Assembly: GCA_024305405.1 (NCBI GenBank)
Contig: JAKNDB010000079.1
Location: 248,001 to 312,000 of the forward strand
Direction: 5' to 3'
Length of the DNA: 64,000 nucleotides
From: Dirofilaria immitis
Lineage: Eukaryota; Nematoda; Chromadorea; Rhabditida; Onchocercidae
Position 1 is the stretch's first letter, and the number at the start of each line of letters is the position of its first letter. Shown piece after piece: positions 40,491-50,497 of the stretch. The notes under the pieces were generated by a model. That model saw only the letters and a list, made by a program, of their open reading frames with translations, ran no database searches and was not told the origin of the DNA. The position numbers and the translations under genes are program-made.

Positions 40491-43400
40491 GCTCTCTGGA
40501 AGAAAAACACAATTCAATCTGTAAAAATAAAAACTTAAGATTCGTCATTGGTATCAAAGATTTAATAAAACGTAGAAATGAAAAAATGATGGAAACTATC
40601 ACTTCTTCTTCTCTTAATTGCAACCGCTCTTCCTCAGTACTGAGTTCTATGCAATTACCATTCAAAACAAGTGAATCCTGCCAAGAATCCTCGCTTACAA
40701 TACTCAGATCATTCAAACCATCTAAAAACTGAATCCCTGTTGTCGTGCAACGGAGAGTTCAGCATTCAAAGTATCGGCGTCAAGCTTAAAAATTACATTT
40801 TAGGATTCCAGACGAATAAAAATTAAAAATTTCTTAAATATTAAAATTTTTTCCAGCAATCTAAAAAACAACAGCAATTTAAAGATAATGTATAAAACTT
40901 ACTTTCGCATTAGATAATATAGTACTAATCGCTCTTTTCACAGCTGGTGCATTGATGCGTCGTTGTCTTACAGAATATTTCACACCAAAAATCTAAAAAA
41001 ATAAAGCAGAAATTATTGCTATACTTTAAAAAAAAAAAACAAAAGAATGTACTTTTCCTAGTTCTTGAAGCTTGAATTATGAGACATCATATCATATGAT
41101 TCATATCTTATCCTTTTTTCAGCTTTCTTCGTTTGTTTTTGAATAATATCAATCCGTCTTCAGTTTAGGCAGATATCTTGTGCGAAGACATCAAAATCCA
41201 TAGCTTCAGAGTTCTAATAGACTGAGAATAAAGCTCCTACATACGAAGAGAAAAATCATCAATAAGATGATTTTCTAAATTATATTTACATGAATAGAAA
41301 CTTTGGGTGGCATATTTACATGTGTAATGTGAAAATCAAACACTTACCTCAGCTTCTTCTGCTCCAGAATCAGTTTCAGAATAGAAACTTTGGGTGGCTT
41401 TAGTGTTGGCACATCATACGCCGGCACCAGTGCCTATAAATTTGGTTACAACCACGAATTAATAAATTTGCATTTTTGAAAAATAAGCATGTTATAAATT
41501 ATTGCTACTCACGTTCTATTTAAATGTTCTATTTATTATAATAACTATTATAACTATTCGGCCATTTAAAATATCGATGGAATATATCTTTTTAAACAGA
41601 TAGCACATGAGAAAAAATATACATGCCATGATAAATATGCCATTTAATCTAAATTCAACGAATTAGTGGAAAAATAAAAGTTTTTGGATTGTCTCCTATT
41701 ATAGAAAAACTTTTACTGATATTTATTCAATCGATAATGACGAAACCCAATCGAGTGATGACAATGATATAGAAATTTATTTCAATAAAAAAATAAAATA
41801 AAATCAAAATACTCACACTGTCATTATCGTCATTATCCTGAGTAGCAATTTCGCTAAATAGGTCATTATCATTACGATCGTTAAATGCTTCGTTAGTACA
41901 AGGTACCGACATTGATCGCTGTTCCGAATATACATCATCGAAATAACTGTTGAAACATGACATGTGTTCTTTAATTCTGCAAATTTAAAATCAAACTATT
42001 AAAAAATTTCTGTAGCAATTCAAGCTATAGCTTCTATATTGTAGAAAAATTTAAATTTTTTAATAAAGAAATTAAAGCTAACGCTTCTTCAGGATCCAAA
42101 TCCTCCCTAATGTTTTGTCGTAGCATTCGTGACATGCGTTCATCTTTAACATCAACTGGTGCTGACATAGCACGATTAAAACGTACATTCTCCCACTCGC
42201 CCTAAAACGACAAGATGCTCACTACTTGCTGACTTCCGTCAAAAAAAATGAGTAACAAGAGATTAAAAACAATAATTTAAATAAGGAATATACCGAAAAA
42301 CGTGAGCCAGACGACAAAACTGCTCCGGTTTATAAAAGAGATCAGCAGCGACCCGCGTCCGATGAACTTTCAGAACTTCATCTTCGCGTTTAACAAGCAC
42401 AGTCGGACGTTTCGTTTGTCTTTGTCGATCTCGAATCACAGCAAGAGGCATATTATCAAAATCACCAATTTCGAATACTTCTTTTTCTTCATCTTTTTAG
42501 CCTGAAACATATTATGTTTAATTTTATTTAATTAAAATTAGATTCCTCTAAACATCAAAATTAAAAAAGAAAATCATTGTAACTTCCAAGTACGAAAACA
42601 CAAATTTTTCAATAAATATATTAAACAAGCTGAAGAGTTGAAACTTTTCATCTTGAATCAATAATATCATCAGCAAGCTATTCGATCAGCTAACCATCTA
42701 TGTTTATTCACTTCTAGTAAGATCATAATTCCAACCACTGGTTGGAATTATGATGGTTGTTTTCGTACTTGGAAGTTACAATGATTTTCCTTTTTAATTT
42801 TGATTTTTAGAGAAATCTAATTTTAATTATTTGATGTTTAGAGTTTTTTAATTTTGATGTTTAGAGGAATCTAATTTTAATTAAATAAATTTGAACATAA
42901 TATGTTTCAGGCTAAAAAGATGAAGAAAAAGACTTCCATTTAGATTTTGCTCTTAAGGTAAGCCTGATTTAATCCAAAAAATCTATGTTCAGCCAAGCAT
43001 CACAGAACATTCGAGAAACATGTCTTAAAGAGACTGTTGCTGGAAATTTTATGATTATCTATGATGCAAGCATGTTTTACGCTACTTATTAAACTTTTTC
43101 CAATTGATCAAACTACCCGAAGCTACGCCCAAATTATTAGTTGCATTACAGGTGTCCTAGAAGTCTTAAGTGCAATTTTTGAAAAAAAACTTCAATTTCT
43201 TTAAGCTAGCACAAATTGAAGGTGGTGTCATCTGCATATATATTTCCTTCAAAAGTTATTTTTGATAATTTGAGCACATCTAGTGAAAAATGCAGAGTAA
43301 TATACTTTCTTTCGTTCAACTTTATCCAATTTCATCAATGGTTTTCCTTTCGCGGCACCAATATTTTCTGAAAAGAATTTTTTTCTAATGGATAATTTCA

Positions 43401-46400
43401 TCTTTATAATATTAATCATTTTTTAAAACATATTACGAAATAATTAATACTGAAAAACCCTTCCTGCTAACCTTTATCAAGTTTTCGCTTTTTCCAGTGT
43501 GTCTCATCATTTACTATTGAATAAGCCATAATTGCAACTCGTCTTTCATCAACAAAATGCAGGTCGCCATATGCTGAAGCTGCATCCATACGCTCAGTTC
43601 CAATGCTGCTTTCCACTCGAATACTCTCCGGCCTTTCCGAAAGTTCTGTCTTCAACATTACGGATAAAAATATTTAAATTATAAAATACATATCATAAAA
43701 AAATCCTCGTTAATTTTCCAAAACCAAAACTCATCGATATTATAGATTTAAACAAAAGAAAATAAACTATCGTACTTGCTTGGACGCAAGTAATCGAACG
43801 TCATCGACAACTGAGGGGAAATCATTCATATGTGATGATGCCATTTCTGCATCCATATTAGCATCATTGTCGAAAGTTACATTGAAACCGCCTAAGTCTG
43901 TTTCAGAATCAATATCATCCATACGACTTGGTATCGTCGAACGACCGTTAACTGATTCTGATGGAACTACTGATCTTGACTGTCCCTTAGAAATAGTACT
44001 TTCGCGTTCCCAAGCAATTTGTACTTCTGGCCTTCGTATTCTATACAGAGGAATAAAACCCATAGTGTCAATAATACATGAAAGCTTTCTTCAAATACAT
44101 ATAATTTACTGAATATGTGAAATGAAAGAGATCAAAAAAACAAAAGCGAAAATATGTAACTGTTCATCGATAGTACATCTTAAAACTCACGGTGTTGCAA
44201 TTGGAATTTGCGCGATTTTCCGTCCAAAATCATCGCCTTTTTCTTAAACAAACTTTCACCTCGACCAATCCGGAAAGTATCGAGTACTCCTGCTAATGTT
44301 TTCTGATCATCACCTGTCATTTTAATAGTATCACGCGGGATTTCAATTTCAATTATACTGCGAAAAACAGGTAAACTGCCAAGCACATTACCACTCTGAA
44401 ATTAAACTTTTATAGTAGCACAAAAGATACAAATATTCATAGGTTTAGAAAATTCTCAAATGAAAACAAACCTCAGCAGACAAATGTTCAGCCGATCGTG
44501 CGAAAAAATAATTGAATGTAGGGTGTTCGTCAGGCAATGATTTCAAAGTCTTCGCTCGAGCTTCATTACTCATTTCATCCCATCTTTAAAAGTGGTAATG
44601 ACAAATAAGCAAAATAAGTTAATAAAAATAAGCAATGAATTGTCCTTCATGTATATTCATTAACAGAATTCAATTTGGCTGTCTAAAGCCTTCCAACATA
44701 AGTTCTGCTCTGTTTTGATTCTGCCCAATAGATGATCAATATGTTCATGCATCAATTTTCTTGAAAAATATAAATTAGTCGAAAATAATTAACTCGAAAT
44801 CATAACTCAGCTATTTGTAATGTTTATGTCATAAAATGGATAAAATAACTAATGTATAACCTCATCTTGCACACTTTCCAACACATCGACTCCTCGAATG
44901 GTTCTAACTCATCAGATATTGGCGCATACGTTAAACCACTTCTTGTATCCGCAATTCTGTTAATGTATGATTTTTTTGCTGGAATTATAGCTTCTCGAAT
45001 GAAACTTCGCCGGACGAATGGATCCACATTTCGCAAGGAATAGGCCTAAAAGCAACTAAGGCTACATTGACCTGATGAAATTCATCACGAAAAAAATCCA
45101 TCGAAGTTGCATTTCTATCAGATGATTAGATCAAAAAGAAACTTCATAAAACAGAAGAATAAATACAAAACTGGAATGAATTTGGTGAAAAATAAACTAA
45201 AATCTATAAGGAAAACCAGTAAAGCGATAAATTGTCCGGAATTCATGCCAAGCTTTTTTGTAACTGTCTTCTCCACCGAAACAATTCTTTGCTACTGATT
45301 TCGGGTAGTGCTTCCTCCAACACAGCTTCTACATTTTTTGAATTGATTCCATGCTACTAGTACTTGCCGTCAAATCAATAAAAGTTGTTGTTTCCTGACT
45401 AATACTTGTATTCTACAAAACTTTACTTTATTTTCAAAGTCTTTCATCCTCAATACATCCTGTCAGTAGAAATCAACAAAAGACAAGGAAAGGAAAAACG
45501 TTTCAAGAACAGTTCAGGACTTCCGAAGTTCAAATTTAGTGATGTAATTCCTTAAACTCTTAAATTAAGTAAAGGAAACCCTTTCAAAAATTAAAAGTTT
45601 TAAACATATACTCGTGACAATGTCGACATATGTTCATCATCATGTGCACTTCCTCGAATACCAGCAATATTTGATGGTCCAAGTTTTTCAGCTTCTTCGA
45701 TACTACCTAATACATCAATCAATTTATATAAAAATTCAGATAATACACTTTCAACAGATCCATGTAATATTTCGTATAGAACAACGTAAATTGGGACCTC
45801 AAAATATAAATAAAAATTCCAGTGCATTGCAATGTTCCCTTTCCATATCTGCAGTGACGAAAAGAAATCAATGAAAATGAAGAATTTTTAAAAACTTGAG
45901 GTTTCGAAAAATAGCATAGCCTATTTGTGTGTAATAAACAACAATAAAAATTTGAAAGAAGAATTGATGGAAGATGATTTAAATATTCGAGAAAAACGGA
46001 CTCCAAATTTCATGTAAATCCTCTCCCTCAATTCTCTCGTTCCACGAACCACGAATACATCGACAATTATTATGCAACATATAACGACGTCCACACTTGC
46101 TTGTGACAGCATTTTGCATCAAAAGACCACTTGATGATCCCTCATCAAAGTTGTGCGTTGCCTTACTATATAAGTGGCTACAGAATTCGGCACCTGTTTC
46201 AGTATCATTTAATTCTGATGAATCGTAAACAACCATCGGTACCTGAAATGACGTATTTAATTATCAAAACTGCTTTTAACGTATTCCATTCTTATTACTG
46301 ACAGTTAATAAATTTCCGTTATTAATTAGATTATGAAAAACCTAAAGATTCTGAAGTCTCATAATATGCTCATTTTTCCTATAATGCATAATATCTCATC

Positions 46401-48232
46401 AGTATTGAAAAAGAAATCCCACAATTTTTCGAAAAAATTTTAATAATGATATAAAACCATGCATTAAATCTTCAACAGAATATAGTCAAATTAGGACTGT
46501 AGAAAATTACTGCACTGCATTCTCCGAAAACTTCAGGAAGAATGTTCAGTTTAATCATCTTAATCTCTACTTAAATGCAATTATTAGCTAGATTATTACT
46601 GATACTAATTGTTCCATTATATCACCTTATATTTAATAGAATTAAGTTTCACGACAGAAGAAATCGTCATTACCTTCGCTCTTCTTTTGATACAATTTTC
46701 ATGAGATCTGTCATATCTGTTCGTAAACTTCTTCACAATTTCGTTAGCTTCCAGCGCTATTTGTTCATCGTCTGTTCCGGAAGATGAGTCATCAATGTAA
46801 GTCGGGAGATCATCTGCATCGTAAACATCATCTTTTTAGCAGGACCGTCCTCCAAATCAATATCAGAATCACTATTCCCTTCATTTATATGTCCTTTCTT
46901 TTTTGTTTTATCGTTGCTTTCCTGAAAGAAAATTATTTCATAAAGAAGAGGTAAAAGTATTAGAAAAAGACTTCTATCATTAATAGCAGTAAACTTAAGA
47001 ATGAATGTAGAGATTATAGAAATAAACTCTTTCAATATCCCTTATTCATACATATATATAGATATATATATGAAAAAAAATAATAATAATATACCTTTTT
47101 TCCATTATTTCCTTCATCATCAGAATTCATTCCTTCTCCATCGTCATCGTGTCCATCGGATGAGGTATCTTTTTACTATTTTTATTGTTATCAGATTGAG
47201 ATTCTGAAAAACTTTACTTTTAGCAAGAACCTCCTCATTTAATTAATACTTAGCAAGAAAAACTTAATTAGAACTTACTATCCCCTAGCTTTGACCGGAT
47301 ATCATATGCCTCTGAATGCGTAGCATCCACGCGAAAGGAATAAATTCGCGCACTTGCATCAAGTAGTGATCCAGCTTGCTGAAAATTTTTGTTTCTAAAT
47401 TTATCACGTGAACATTATGATCTTATGCATAATTTCCCAAATGAAAATGTAAACTAGAAAACAAAATTTCTGCAAAAAAATTGATCTGATACCTACATAT
47501 AAAGGTTCTTTTTCAACAACGCTCGGCAATCTATCGATAAGATCTTCTTGAAAAGCACGCGCCGCCAACTGTTTGGCTTTTGTAATAGCAATTTTCATCG
47601 CTTCCAGTAAACGTTCATTTTTCGCGGGATTTTCTAAAATCTCGCCAACTTATTTAAGACAATGGACAAAGCAAATTTCTTCTTAAAAAAATGAAGCAAA
47701 TTGAAATAATGCTCGGAAATATAAAACCTAATTTAAGACAATAAAAATTTATAATTCAAAAATCTAGGATTATTTTTCAATGAAAATTGCTTGAATATTT
47801 AGAAAAGTATTAAAGAATTATTAGATGAATTATACCTTTCTCAATAGCTTTGGCATTCATATCCATTAAAATCTTTTGTCGTTCCTCATCTTCATCCTTC
47901 TGTGTACGCAGTACTGCCGATATACGACGTGAACTACGTCGATTCCTTATATGATCTTTTTCCAAAGCATCAAATGTTCGATCAACCTTTACAACGGAAA
48001 GCAGATTAAGAATTAGATTAAGTTGTAGTCATTTAAAATATATAAAAATATTCAACTGATATGACCAGTAAACCCTTTAGTTCAAACATTTCATCTTCAA
48101 TTAAAATCAAAAAAGAAAAGAACATATGAAATATGAATCAAGTAGATTAAAATCGATGAACTTGTCTGAAAAACAACTTACTTCACTATCCAAATCATCA
48201 TCATCCTCATTAGCTATCCGACGTCTTGGCAT
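39750..48232 (-). CDS. dpy-26: Condensin complex subunit 2 (NCAPH/Barren kleisin), 24 exons
   Basis: The kleisin subunit that closes the SMC2-SMC4 ring of condensin I for mitotic chromosome condensation; in C. elegans the homologue DPY-26 also serves dosage compensation. Exons, 5' to 3': 48232-48182, 47986-47836, 47648-47497, 47378-47279, 47203-47095, 46921-46674, 46242-46002, 45706-45612, 45412-45217, 45045-44861, 44759-44665, 44583-44472, 44395-44191, 44040-43776, 43649-43472, 43367-43306, 42501-42294, 42201-42083, 41976-41817, 41433-41348, 40992-40903, 40784-40603, 40344-40156, 39878-39750. About 1,200 aa, near DPY-26 and longer than vertebrate NCAPH. Exon 4 encodes AGSLLDASARIYSFRVDATH, matching the NCAPH motif [20 protein letters not shown]. 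Exon 7 carries the SFDE-type block (HNFDEGSSSGL), exon 21 the winged-helix approach (VKYSVRQRRINAPAVK) and the 23/24 junction LHLCNENNLEL matches LHLANEKNLKL. Exons 5, 6, 9 (twice), 11, 13, 17 (twice), 20 and 22 each lack one base, nearly all in A/T runs; adding it restores both frame and splice phase. The kleisin call is firm; the C. elegans name is by homology. Confidence 0.85.
40455..40488. repeat. (AT)n microsatellite in condensin intron
   Basis: An uninterrupted AT tract of about 16 units in the intron between the 40784-40603 and 40344-40156 exons. Poly-YI frames through it are artefacts. Confidence 0.9.
41282..41322. repeat. Exon fragment copy flanked by 11-bp direct repeats
   Basis: A 20-bp copy (41292-41311, GAATAGAAACTTTGGGTGGC) of sequence inside the condensin exon at 41379-41398 sits in the adjacent intron. 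It is bracketed by two identical 11-mers, ATATTTACATG, at 41282-41292 and 41312-41322. The G at 41292 belongs to both the 11-mer and the copy. Confidence 0.85.
42481..42932. repeat. Foldback inverted repeat spanning an exon/intron border
   Basis: The left arm (about 42481-42600) runs from inside condensin exon 17 through its 3' splice site into the intron. The right arm (about 42759-42932) is its reverse complement, with an internal partial duplication of the TTTAATTTTGATGTTTAGAG segment. TCTTTTTCTTCATC in the left arm is mirrored as GATGAAGAAAAAGA in the right arm, and AAGTACGAAAACA closes the inner ends. The ~158-bp loop holds a separate perfect palindrome. Transcribed RNA could form a long hairpin that includes the exon's acceptor. 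Confidence 0.85.
42722..42754. repeat. Perfect palindrome, 16-bp arms with 1-nt centre
   Basis: ATCATAATTCCAACCA (42722-42737) is followed by one C and then its exact reverse complement (42739-42754). It lies four bases from the right arm of the larger foldback in a condensin intron. Confidence 0.95.
42911..42957 (+). other. Exon-like inverted copy with its own splice sites
   Basis: On the + strand, TTTCAG precedes GCTAAAAAGATG and AAG/GTAAGC follows at 42957. The 47 bp between them, with the same one-A correction that the true exon 17 needs, read AKKDEEKDFHLDFALK in phase 0 at both ends. The first seven residues equal the start of condensin exon 17 (AKKDEEKEVFEIGDFD); the rest differs but keeps the acidic/aromatic character. 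It is antisense to the condensin gene, so it cannot be spliced into that mRNA as assembled. Confidence 0.5.
43061..43204 (+). other. Unrecognised 47-codon ORF in condensin intron, antisense
   Basis: A complete ATG-to-TAA frame on the + strand begins MMQACFTLLIKLF and contains TTRSYAQIISCITGVLEVLS. It lies just beyond the exon-like inverted copy, in a patch visibly richer in G+C than the flanks. The residue mix is more protein-like than the usual AT-rich noise. I do not recognise it. It could be a gene fragment carried with the inverted segment, or chance. Confidence 0.25.
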
Positions 48233-49024
48233 CGTTTTTGCTTTTATCAAAAGATAAGTAACAACAAATAATTAAAATGCAATGGCACTCTGATAAATTC
48301 CTGCAAAAAAATTTTAAGCAAAATTTAATGTCTTTTATATCCATAAAAGTCACACATCTATGTATGAAATAGGAAGAAATATCGATGTAAATAACTGATA
48401 AACCAAATAAAACATCAATTATAATAATCATGAAGAAACTTCTTATTTTTATTGCAAAATTGAACCAAGAATTTCGTGTATTAAAAATTCAGTTAACGAT
48501 AATTAGTTCAAATATTAGTTATTGTACAATATCCCTATAACTAATGTAATCCATTTTTCTACAAATATATCACATCCAATTTATTTTAATTTATATGATT
48601 TTAATTCTCACATCATAATATTATCAGGATATGACATCATACAACATTTCATAGAGTAAATTGAGGAAATGAAATAAAAGTACCAAAATTGGAATTTATT
48701 TCATAATTATCGTATTATATTCATATAGTTAATTTAATGTCGTATAATTCATTCCCATTTGGTTTTAATACGATGATAACTACCAAATTTTGTTAAAATA
48801 GCAAAATCAATTTGATTTTTTTCTACATTCAAACTTCCTATTTCGTGAATTCCTTCACGGATGCTTAATTTCTTCTTAATTATACTTGATTTCAAACAAT
48901 TTTGTTCACCTAGTTTCACTAATTTCATTCCGAATGATTGAACAATTTCATTCCAAATTCTATCCCGAACATATCATATCACCTCATAATCTTAAGGTCA
49001 AAAATATATCAGCAATACATTTCG

Positions 49025-49200
49025 TATGCACCTGCCAACCGGTTTATTGATTCACTGCCTTTCCGGTTTTCAACGTCTTGTGCAACAATGTTATCCCGTG
49101 AAGGCGGATTTCACTTGCATGATGCGACGCAAGTAAGTCCTATTTTCATCAACTACCGCACGTCAGGAACTTCCGGACTACGTGACCTGATAAAATTTTT
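49025..49200 (+). promoter_or_regulatory. GC-richer island, candidate shared promoter or 5' exon
   Basis: About 170 bp with several CpG dinucleotides stand out from strongly AT-rich flanks. On the + strand it has an ATG at 49088 opening a 15-codon frame (MLSREGGFHLHDATQ) that ends exactly at a strong donor, CAA/GTAAGT, at 49132/49133. It could be a 5' exon of ERLEC1, spliced to the TTTCAG at 50491-50496, or part of a bidirectional promoter. That frame would not continue in the ERLEC1 frame, so a coding role there is unlikely. Confidence 0.35.
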
Positions 49201-49734
49201 TATGTACAAATGATATTCTATTTGGCGTAATCTTGATGGGGTTTTTTGGCATAAGTAAAAATAACGTGATGGTGATGAGGAGAGGAAAAAGGGGAACGAA
49301 ATACTATAAGGAATGAAGATATATCGACGTCAAAAAGAACTATATTAATGTTAAAGAAAAATTCTTTCTATACGATATATAATTGCTAAATGCTTTGTCT
49401 CGTAATAGCAGGATGATAATTTTGTTCAAATATTTAGAGAGTGTTGTGATAAGAGATATGCTAGAGATCGATAACATGAATGAGAAAAATGGCTTTAGGC
49501 ATTTAAAATGATTGTAGGAAAGAATGAGAGCAAATATAATATAGCGTTAGGAATATGATGAGAAAGTAGAAATTAATAAGATCACTCATATATAATGTAT
49601 TGAGAGATTGAGATAAAAAATGAAATATAATTAGGCATCGAAAAGTTACAGAAAGAAATTAAAAATGAAATAGAAATAATTACGAGGAAATTTGGACTAT
49701 AAACTGGAATGATTTTTAGATTTCTCATGTATCA

Positions 49735-49880
49735 TACAACATGTAACATACAACATGTAACATGTAACATATAATGTGTAATATGTAACGTGTAGCGTGT
49801 GACGTATGACGTGTAACGTGTGACATGCGACATGTGACATGTAACGTGTAATATGTGATGTGTAACATTAACATATAACG
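49735..49880. repeat. Imperfect ~8-10-bp tandem repeat, CATGTAAC type
   Basis: Words such as ACATGTAACATG, AACGTGTAGCG and GACATGTGACATG recur about every 8-10 bp over 145 bp. ACATGT is self-complementary, so the tract has many short dyads. It is in the condensin/ERLEC1 spacer. Confidence 0.8.
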
Positions 49881-50489
49881 TATAGCATTTTTGCGTTAGT
49901 TTAGAAAATTGTATTAAATGAATGCTATGTGATAGTTTTAAAGCTTGATGTCAAAAGTTGCACGTGATCGTTTAGGGATTTTATATCAACGTTTTGTTAA
50001 TATCATATAAAAAGTACTTACATATACTTCATATCGGTTTAATGATCTATTTGATAACTATACAGGTTGTACATTATACGTCTGTTACCGGAATCATACT
50101 TGAATTATTCAGGTTATATATTGATTATAACTTTTTCTAAGATGTAATTTACATTTACTGCTTTTAGATTGTAATTTTGGGAAATATTTTTAAAAGAATT
50201 TGAATTCAAAAAATATTGCTAATAATAGATTCCCATCTGGGAATATGTTCAATATAGGAAATTTTACCCTCACGTTTGCAACATATTTGTTCGCGTTCAT
50301 AAAAGTATTCATAAAAGTCCATGTTAAAGTTCCGTATTATTCATCTAATTCATTAGTTTTTAGCATTATTTTCACATTTTCTACTTGGATACATCCAGTA
50401 TTTATCCTAATTTACGATTTCTAGCTGTGTTTTTCTACATATGCTTAGCCGAAACATTTTGATTTCCAAATAATAATTATCATCTTTTC

Positions 50490-50497
50490 TTTTCAGG
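50490..50497 (+). promoter_or_regulatory. Acceptor-like site before the ERLEC1 start
   Basis: TTTTCAG ends one base upstream of the ERLEC1 ATG (50498). In nematodes such a site is typical of spliced-leader addition. It could equally be the acceptor of a cis-spliced 5' UTR exon. No SL RNA gene is in the window. Confidence 0.5.

Larger units (their letters stand above)
48233..50497. other. Divergent intergenic spacer
   Basis: Separates the start of the condensin gene (-) from that of ERLEC1 (+), so it should hold both promoters. It contains a GC-richer island at about 49030-49200 and a CATGTAAC-type simple repeat at about 49735-49880, listed separately. No other gene is supported. Confidence 0.6.

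Noticed and set aside
45707..45848. Longer upstream version of condensin exon 8 starting at the CTGCAG acceptor
   Set aside because: Its phase does not fit the preceding exon, whereas the acceptor TATTAG before 45706 fits exactly and removes an F/Y/I-rich segment typical of intron noise.
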